Source: Hydrotalea flava
GTDB lineage: Bacteria; Bacteroidota; Bacteroidia; Chitinophagales; Chitinophagaceae
Length of the DNA stretch: 50,735 bases
Assembly (NCBI RefSeq): GCF_001623405.1
Contig: NZ_LUHG01000099.1
Span: 1 to 50,735 of the forward strand
Direction: 5' to 3'
A model generated the notes under the pieces. It was not told the origin of the DNA, did no database searches, and saw only the letters and a list, made by a program, of their open reading frames with translations. The position numbers were made by a program, and so were the translations under genes. Of the stretch, positions 45,562 through 50,735 are shown one piece after another. The first letter of the stretch is position 1; every line of letters starts with the position of its first letter.

Positions 45562-45958
45562 TTGTTTGCACCTATATACAGGCAGTTTGCACCTATGTTT
45601 TTCTATAGGTGAAGCTGGCTGTAAAATGACTACATTTACAAATTCAACAATCCTTCCCTTACTGTATCGGCCATGGCGTTGCCGTGTCTGTATGCTGCCT
45701 TTTCTGTAATACCTATATTAATGCATTGTGTTAGTGTGGCCACAAGTTGCATAAAAATAGGCACAGGTAAAGCCACAGCACATTAATGCTTTTGATTGAT
45801 GCATGTTAGTGTACTGCACAAAAAGCGAAAAATTTAAAACAATTCATACAATCATATCAACAAATAGCAGTATCAATTGACTATGGTAAATAATATTTCA
45901 TTATTTCATAAGTTATAATTAGGTAATTACAGTATGCAATTACCTAATTATCAAATTA
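45562..45958. other. Spacer downstream of metE with short repeats and a possible gene end
   Basis: GTTTGCACCTAT occurs twice (45563 and 45585), and a nearby inverted partner TATAGGTG could fold back on it. A 38-residue minus-strand frame (45636-45752) ends ITEKAAYRHGNAMADTVREG plus LLNL, which looks like a protein C-terminus from an unrecognised family. Confidence 0.3.
45915..45951. repeat. Perfect 14-bp inverted repeat 8 bases after metE
   Basis: ATAATTAGGTAATT and AATTACCTAATTAT are exact reverse complements with a 9-base loop. Its position just after the metE stop suggests transcript-end processing or termination, although no T run follows on the minus strand. Confidence 0.65.
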
Positions 45959-48286
45959 TCAACTTTTAGGTTGATGGACAGCTAATCGCAACTCTTTTGC
46001 AGCATTTACCATTTCTACCAATGCTTTTTTTGTTTCATCCCAATGCCTTGTTTTCAGACCGCAATCAGGATTTACCCATAGTTTTTCAGCAGGTATAAAC
46101 GCTTTTGCTTTTTCCATTAATGCTACCATTTCTGCTTTAGAAGGAACCCTTGGCGAATGAATGTCATAAACACCGGGACCAATTTCGTTGGGATATTTAA
46201 AATCGGCAAAAGCATCGAGCAATTCCATTTGTGAACGACTGCATTCAATTGTAATCACATCGGCATCCATGTCCGCAATATTTTGAATGATGTCGTTAAA
46301 TTCAGAATAGCACATATGTGTATGAATTTGTGTTTCATCATGTACACCACTTGCCGATATTCGGAATGCTCCAACAGCCCATTGTAAATATTCCTGCCAA
46401 TTTTCTTTTCGTAATGGTAACCCTTCACGAATGGCTGGTTCATCTATCTGTATAATTTTTATACCTGCTTTTTCCATATCCATTACTTCATCACGGATGG
46501 CAAATGCAATCTGTTTACAGGTTTCACTGCGTGGTTGATCATTACGAACAAAACTCCATTGCAAAATAGTAACAGGGCCTGTAAGCATTCCTTTAACACA
46601 TTTTTGGGTTAACGATTGAGCGTAAGAAGTCCACCGCAATGTCATTGGTGCAGGGCGGCTTACATCGCCATAAATAATTGGTGGCTTTACACAACGGCTG
46701 CCATAGCTTTGTACCCAGCCGTCTTGGGTAAATGCAAATCCGTTTAATCGTTCACCAAAGTATTCCACCATATCATTGCGTTCAAATTCTCCATGCACCA
46801 ATACATCAATACCCATTGCTTCCTGCCAACGGATGGCTTCTGATATTTCTTTTGCAACTAAATCATCGTATTGCTCTTGTGTAATTTCGCCTTTTTTAAG
46901 CTTAGTCCTCCAACTTCTTACCTCGGCAGTTTGTGGAAATGAACCGATAGTAGTAGTGGGAAACATGGGTAATTGCAAGGCTTTACGTTGCTTAATTTTT
47001 CTCAAAGAAAAATCATTGAAGCGCTGTGTATCTTTTTCAGTAATAGCAGCAACACGTTGTTTTACGCTTTGATTGTGAATAAGAGTTGATATTTTCCTAC
47101 TTTGATGTGCCTCCATATTTTCCTGCAATTTTAAAATTGCATCTGCCTGATGTTCTTTATTTGCCAATTGTTTCAGCGTTACCACTTCGTCAATTTTTTG
47201 TTTTGCAAAGGCAAGCCACTGTTTAATTTCAGGTTTTAATGTTTTATTGTTTGTTTCTAATTCCAGATCGCAAGGTGAATGGATTAATGAACAAGAAGGA
47301 GCAACCCAAATCCTTTCTACTCCAATTATTTTAACTGCTTTATCAATTAATGCAAGCGATTGCTGAAAATCATTTTTCCAAATGTTTCTGCCATCCACTA
47401 AGCCTAATGAAAGATTGGTTTTTGTTTTCACAAAATCAGTTGCTAAGATATCGTCTAACTGTGATGGGCAGCGTACTAAATCAAGATGTATTGTTTGTAC
47501 AGGAAGGCTTAATACGGTTTGTAGGTTTTGCCCATAACATTCAAAATAGCTTGTTAAAATTATATGAAGGCCGGGTAATTTATTCTTTATTTTCTGATAT
47601 GTTTTTACAATAATCTGTTGTTCTGATTGGCTCAAGTCAAGTGCTAAACAAGGTTCATCAAATTGGATATAGTGGGCATTAGCATCATCTAATTTTTTCA
47701 ATATTTCCAAATAAACAGGCAACAGTCTTTCGATGAGTTCAAGCCTGTGAAAGCCTTCTTCTTTTTCCTTACCCAAAAGTAAGTAAGATACTGGCCCCAG
47801 TAGTACAGGCTTTGCCTGAATACCATTTGCTTTTGCTTCTAAAAATTCATTTAACACTTTAGTTGAATATAAAGTAAATTTTTGAGTAGCAGTAAATTCA
47901 GGAACAATGTAATGGTAATTGGTGTCGAACCACTTAGTCATTTCCATGGCAGTAACATCATAGCCATCTTTTTGGTAACCTCTTGCCATTGCAAAAAGCA
48001 AATCAATGTCTGGCAATTGTTTTGTTTCCATCAATGAATGATACCTTTCCGGAATTGCTCCAACCATTAAGCTGATATCCAATACATGGTCGTAAAAAGA
48101 AAAGTCATTGCAAGGTATCAGGTCAATACCTAATTCTTTTTGTAATTGCCAGTTTTGCTGGCGAATGGTTTTACCTGTTTGCAGTAATTGCTGTACAGGA
48201 ATTTTGCCCGACCAATATTGCTCGGAAGCTTTTTTGAGTTCACGTTGGCTGCCTATCCTCGGGTAGCCTAAGTTGTGTGTTTGCAT
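45959..48286 (-). CDS. metE: Cobalamin-independent methionine synthase
   Basis: The 775-residue protein is full-length MetE. The N-terminal half starts with NLGYPRIGSQRELKKASEQY; the catalytic C-terminal barrel has PMFPTTTIGSFPQTAEVR, MLTGPVTILQWSFVRNDQPR, the zinc-ligand region HTHMCYSEF and, near the end, NPDCGLKTRHW. It moves a methyl group from 5-methyltetrahydropteroyltriglutamate to homocysteine in the last step of methionine synthesis. A cobalamin riboswitch lies in its leader, as expected for an enzyme not needed when vitamin B12 (and so MetH) is available. Confidence 0.97.
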   Translation of the reverse strand: MQTHNLGYPRIGSQRELKKASEQYWSGKIPVQQLLQTGKTIRQQNWQLQKELGIDLIPCNDFSFYDHVLDISLMVGAIPERYHSLMETKQLPDIDLLFAMARGYQKDGYDVTAMEMTKWFDTNYHYIVPEFTATQKFTLYSTKVLNEFLEAKANGIQAKPVLLGPVSYLLLGKEKEEGFHRLELIERLLPVYLEILKKLDDANAHYIQFDEPCLALDLSQSEQQIIVKTYQKIKNKLPGLHIILTSYFECYGQNLQTVLSLPVQTIHLDLVRCPSQLDDILATDFVKTKTNLSLGLVDGRNIWKNDFQQSLALIDKAVKIIGVERIWVAPSCSLIHSPCDLELETNNKTLKPEIKQWLAFAKQKIDEVVTLKQLANKEHQADAILKLQENMEAHQSRKISTLIHNQSVKQRVAAITEKDTQRFNDFSLRKIKQRKALQLPMFPTTTIGSFPQTAEVRSWRTKLKKGEITQEQYDDLVAKEISEAIRWQEAMGIDVLVHGEFERNDMVEYFGERLNGFAFTQDGWVQSYGSRCVKPPIIYGDVSRPAPMTLRWTSYAQSLTQKCVKGMLTGPVTILQWSFVRNDQPRSETCKQIAFAIRDEVMDMEKAGIKIIQIDEPAIREGLPLRKENWQEYLQWAVGAFRISASGVHDETQIHTHMCYSEFNDIIQNIADMDADVITIECSRSQMELLDAFADFKYPNEIGPGVYDIHSPRVPSKAEMVALMEKAKAFIPAEKLWVNPDCGLKTRHWDETKKALVEMVNAAKELRLAVHQPKS

Positions 48287-48469
48287 TTTTTGATGCTTTT
48301 AAAATGATGAAATCAGTTTAAAGCTCTTTTGCTAAACCTCATAATGTTTTGTAGAAGAAGTGAAAGAAATGGTATGCACACAACGAATCCTGCAAGAGTC
48401 AATAATCCTGCAAAATAATGGGCACATCAATTCTGACTGTCTGCTTCATTCCACGAAAGCATTGTCAAC

Positions 48470-48642
48470 ACGGTAAAGGCAGGTCTCCTGACTTGTAACA
48501 TTTTTACCGTCCTTCCCATCTCGCTCAAGGCAAAACAGTGGATACACAAGGGTAAAAATTTAACGTTACTTACAGTTGCGGGACAGTTTGTGATTTGCAC
48601 ACAATTCCCTATTAATTTACGTTAAGTAAAACCTTTTCCGTT
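48470..48642 (-). ncRNA. Cobalamin riboswitch in the metE leader
   Basis: Read on the minus strand the leader has, in order, GGGAATTGTGTGCAAATCAC, the CCCGCAACTGTAAG core, TTTTGCC, GATGGGAAGG and the B12 box AAGTCAGGAGACCTGCC at about 48478-48495. An 8-bp stem (ACGGTAAA/TTTACCGT, 48503-48510 with 48470-48477) closes around the box. All are hallmarks of the AdoCbl riboswitch class. It lies about 185 bases upstream of metE on the same strand. High B12 would be expected to lower metE expression; the exact switching hairpin is not clear. Confidence 0.93.
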
Positions 48643-48978
48643 TGATGAAGAAATGTAGTAAAGAACTATTTGAATACAAATATATTATAACTTTCTATTA
48701 AAATTTCATCTCTGCAATTTTACCCTAAATCAAATCAAGCCATACATGTGTTATCGATTAGCCTTTCTTTTGTTTTTTTTGTCAACTTTAGTATTGTTTC
48801 TGCTGTTGTGACTATATAACACAAAACTTTTATTTAGGGTTTTATCCTTTTGACAGCAATTGAATATAACATTCATTCCAAAATCAATACCTTTAAAAAT
48901 GAACGGTTGGTAATATTAACGGTTATCACGATAGCAAACCATTATTTATGTCTGAAGCATTTCAGCTTACCTGCATCA
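48643..48978. other. Spacer between the riboswitch and the DUF3050 gene
   Basis: About 335 AT-rich bases without an open frame. It should hold the metE promoter and the end of the DUF3050 transcript, but neither a clear promoter pair nor a terminator is visible. Confidence 0.35.
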
Positions 48979-49788
48979 TTATTCTGCTTTTATAACGTTT
49001 AAGTTGGCAGTTGTTGGTGGTGCCATTATTTGTTTATAAACGCCATCCCACAGGCTGATACGCTTTTGTAAAGAGGTAATAATTGCCTGTTCTGCTTCTT
49101 TCCAACGTTGTTCATCAGTACCACATAAGTTTGTTGTCATTTGCAGGGCAAGCTGGCTATGGTGGTCGCCGTCAACTTCAATGTGCCTTTCCAGATAATA
49201 TTTGAAAATTGAGATACTGTGGGGAAAGTTTTTATGTATATCATTAACCATTGAAACAAACATCCCCGGAATTAAATCTTCGCGCCCAAATGTAAAGATG
49301 GCTGATTGCAAATAATCTTTTTGGGTGTTAATGATTTCAAATGTAAAGTCAACAAATTCACGTGCTGCTGACGGCACCTCAGCTGCTGCAAATGCAGTAA
49401 CCATATTACCGGTATTTTTTAACACGCGGATAAATGTTTCCATTGGCTTAGTATCGGCGCCACATTGCTGCATGGCATCCAAATAAAGTTCAAAATGACT
49501 TTTTCTATGACCAAAACTATCCATATCAGACTCTTCCCCCACTACTATTTCATTGATAAGGTATCTTGTATCAGCAGCACCTTTGGGAAACCAGGGGATG
49601 GCAGTACAGGTTAAATTATTTTGTAATGCCTTTAATAATGACATGAAGTCCCAAACAGCAAAAACATGATACTGCATAAAAACCTTCAGGTCATCCGTAT
49701 TCCTAATGGCTGCATATACTTTATGCTGCATGATTTGTTGGCGGTAAGGCTCTATTGCCTTTTTTATATGCGCTATTGATTCGTTCAT
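48979..49788 (-). CDS. DUF3050 (heme-oxygenase-like fold) protein
   Basis: The 269-residue cytosolic protein matches DUF3050 along its length: YRQQIMQHKVYAAIRNTDDL, MQYHVFAVWDFMSLLKALQN, LINEIVVGEESDMDSFGHRK, SHFELYLDAM and HIEVDGDHHSQLA. The His/Glu-rich pattern (EESD, YLERHIEVDGDHH) suits the helical heme-oxygenase-like/diiron oxidase superfamily, in which these residues bind two metals. The substrate is unknown. An IS4 relic ends only 20 bases before the start codon, so the original promoter may have been displaced. Confidence 0.9.
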   Translation of the reverse strand: MNESIAHIKKAIEPYRQQIMQHKVYAAIRNTDDLKVFMQYHVFAVWDFMSLLKALQNNLTCTAIPWFPKGAADTRYLINEIVVGEESDMDSFGHRKSHFELYLDAMQQCGADTKPMETFIRVLKNTGNMVTAFAAAEVPSAAREFVDFTFEIINTQKDYLQSAIFTFGREDLIPGMFVSMVNDIHKNFPHSISIFKYYLERHIEVDGDHHSQLALQMTTNLCGTDEQRWKEAEQAIITSLQKRISLWDGVYKQIMAPPTTANLNVIKAE

Positions 49789-49808
49789 CTTTTAAATGTA
49801 TTAATTTT

Positions 49809-50612
49809 CATTACTGTCCGAGATAATCTCAAGCAATAAAAAATGAGCCAAATTTTAGGATATAGCCCAAAACATATAGGTTTAGTTTACCACAACATAA
49901 TCATATGAACAATCGTACAAATTTAATTGGTAATTCTGTTTTCGGACAGCTGATTTCTTGAATACCCATCAAATTCCCTTCGTAACAAGATTAAAACACA
50001 ATGCATCCTTCAGGCGAAAGAAAGAATTTGAACTGGCCGCCGATAGCAATCAAGCCATTTTACTCGATGAACAAATTGTATTGCCCATCCGTGAAAATGG
50101 AAAAATCAATCGAGGGCTACCGCTTCGCAGAGTAGTTTATTGGGATGAGAAACATAAACTCTGCTATGAGTGTACCAGCAATATTTATGATCTGACAGCT
50201 GATCAAATTGCATTGACCTATAAATCCAGATGGCAGATTGAAACATTGCACAAGCAGTTGAAACAAAACCAGTCATTAAACTATTTTTTAGGAGACAATG
50301 TGAATGCTATCATCCTCAAATATGGTGTGCACTCATTTGGAATCTGCTTTTAACCGTGTTACAAAGGCAAATTAAAGCGAAAGCCTGGGCATTTTCCAAT
50401 CTTGCCAGCGTAATAAGATTGCATCTTTTTAACTATATCCATCTGAACTCCTTTTTAAAGAATCCACAGAAGCCGTATCAACAAATAATAGCCGTAGAAT
50501 TGAGTTTGTTTACCGGATGACACCCGCTTTGCAGAAAACCAATATTTTTGGCGAACTTGTATTGTCAATCTTTTAAAAAATAGCTGTTACCAGTTTATCT
50601 CGGACAGTAATG
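49809..50612. mobile_element. Internally deleted IS4-family element with intact ends
   Basis: The ends are perfect 18-bp inverted repeats: CATTACTGTCCGAGATAA at 49809-49826 and its exact complement at 50595-50612. Between them is a broken transposase. At about 800 bases it is roughly half a normal IS4-type element. No clear direct target duplication is visible next to the ends. With conserved ends it could still be moved by a full-length relative elsewhere in the genome. Confidence 0.88.
49905..50520 (+). pseudogene. IS4-family transposase, internally deleted and frameshifted
   Basis: The ATG at 49905 gives MNNRTNLIGNSVFGQLIS and a stop; this is the usual N-terminus of the family. Just after it, in another frame, the C-terminal half begins: IPFVTRLKHNASFRRKKEFE, then DQIALTYKSRWQIETLHKQL (the YKSRWQIE block with the catalytic Glu) and QNQSLNYFLGDN. 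A one-base shift near 50315 moves the rest into a third frame (IWCALIWNLLLTVLQRQIKA to IAVELSLFTG, stop 50518-50520). About 200 central residues, including two DDE aspartates, are gone, so it cannot be active. Confidence 0.9.
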
Positions 50613-50654
50613 ATAATAAAAATAAAATTATTTTTTAATGTTTATGTGATGGGC

Positions 50655-50690
50655 ATAAAAAAGCCGCCTTAGTAGCTACTAAGACGGCTT
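50655..50690 (-). terminator. Intrinsic terminator of the rRNA operon
   Basis: On the minus strand AAGCCGTCTTAGTAG and CTACTAAGGCGGCTT form a 15-bp stem with one U-G pair and no separate loop bases, followed by a T run. It lies just after the 5S end. Confidence 0.92.
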
Positions 50691-50697
50691 TTGGATA

Positions 50698-50735
50698 AAT
50701 ACGGCAGCTACCTACTCTCCCAGGGACAAGGCCCA
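50698..50735 (-). rRNA. rrf: 5S ribosomal RNA, 3' end (cut by window edge)
   Basis: The minus strand reads TGGGCCTTGTCCCTGGGAGA then GTAGGTAGCTGCCG, which has the GGGAGAGTAGGT...GCCG 3' end of Bacteroidota 5S rRNA. The strong terminator immediately downstream supports the end of an rRNA operon. The exact 3' base is uncertain by a few positions. Confidence 0.85.

Noticed and set aside
1-50735. tRNA genes, CRISPR arrays, prophage or toxin-antitoxin modules
   Set aside because: None recognised: no cloverleaf-like sequence, no regularly spaced repeats and no phage structural genes were seen by eye; a tRNAscan or CRISPR search was not possible.

Overview
The window looks like a chromosomal segment of a Bacteroidota bacterium, most likely a member of the Chitinophagaceae or a close relative. 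The signs are SusC/SusD-type TonB proteins, a GldJ/GldK-like formylglycine-enzyme fold protein, the small ribosomal protein THX, TAnnTTTG-type promoter elements, DUF3347 and heme-binding-domain proteins, and AT-rich spacers. Genes are densely packed on both strands. No tRNA, CRISPR array or phage block was seen. The right edge enters the 3' end of a 5S rRNA gene on the minus strand, so an rRNA operon lies just beyond.

Region 1-13.4 kb is mostly housekeeping: the start of a Tat-exported Gfo/Idh/MocA oxidoreductase (cut by the window edge), a LOG-family nucleotide hydrolase, an exported barrel-like protein, exodeoxyribonuclease III overlapping a DUF4286 gene, HU, ribosomal protein THX, an M13 metallopeptidase lipoprotein, a DUF5009-type membrane acyltransferase, an FGE-fold lipo/periplasmic protein, TypA/BipA, and a FecA-like TonB receptor. 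Several clear intrinsic terminators separate them.

Region 13.4-20.9 kb is one minus-strand unit reading response regulator, sensor kinase, TolC-type outer membrane factor, membrane fusion protein, RND pump: a self-regulated tripartite efflux system. Region 21.0-26.4 kb is a SusC/SusD pair with an overlapping upstream ORF. Two related hairpin terminators, about 5.4 kb apart, lie at its two sides.

Region 26.5-34.9 kb is a minus-strand copper-handling locus. In reading order it holds a His/Cys-rich exported protein, two DUF3347 proteins, a CxxCH heme-binding protein, a His-rich CPH-type (P1B-3-like) copper ATPase, a decayed methyltransferase, a multicopper oxidase fused to an N-terminal metal-binding zinc-ribbon-like domain and a C-terminal CopB-like barrel, and finally the ruins of a TolC-family gene. 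Copper would be pumped out of the cytoplasm by the ATPase, oxidised by the periplasmic oxidase and bound by the small exported proteins.

Region 35.7-45.6 kb holds an SDR-like protein with a non-canonical active site, a GxxExxY gene broken by a TAG codon, two tandem paralogous PAS histidine kinases of the HisKA_3 class (468 and 1405 residues) without a neighbouring response regulator, a flavin-reductase-like gene overlapping a TIGR03643 gene, and a frameshifted outer membrane protein gene. Region 45.9-50.7 kb holds metE under a cobalamin riboswitch, a DUF3050 gene, an internally deleted IS4-family element with intact 18-bp ends, and the rRNA terminator with the 5S end.

The window contains at least five broken genes (TolC, methyltransferase, GxxExxY, barrel protein, transposase), so this is a locus where accessory genes are eroding.
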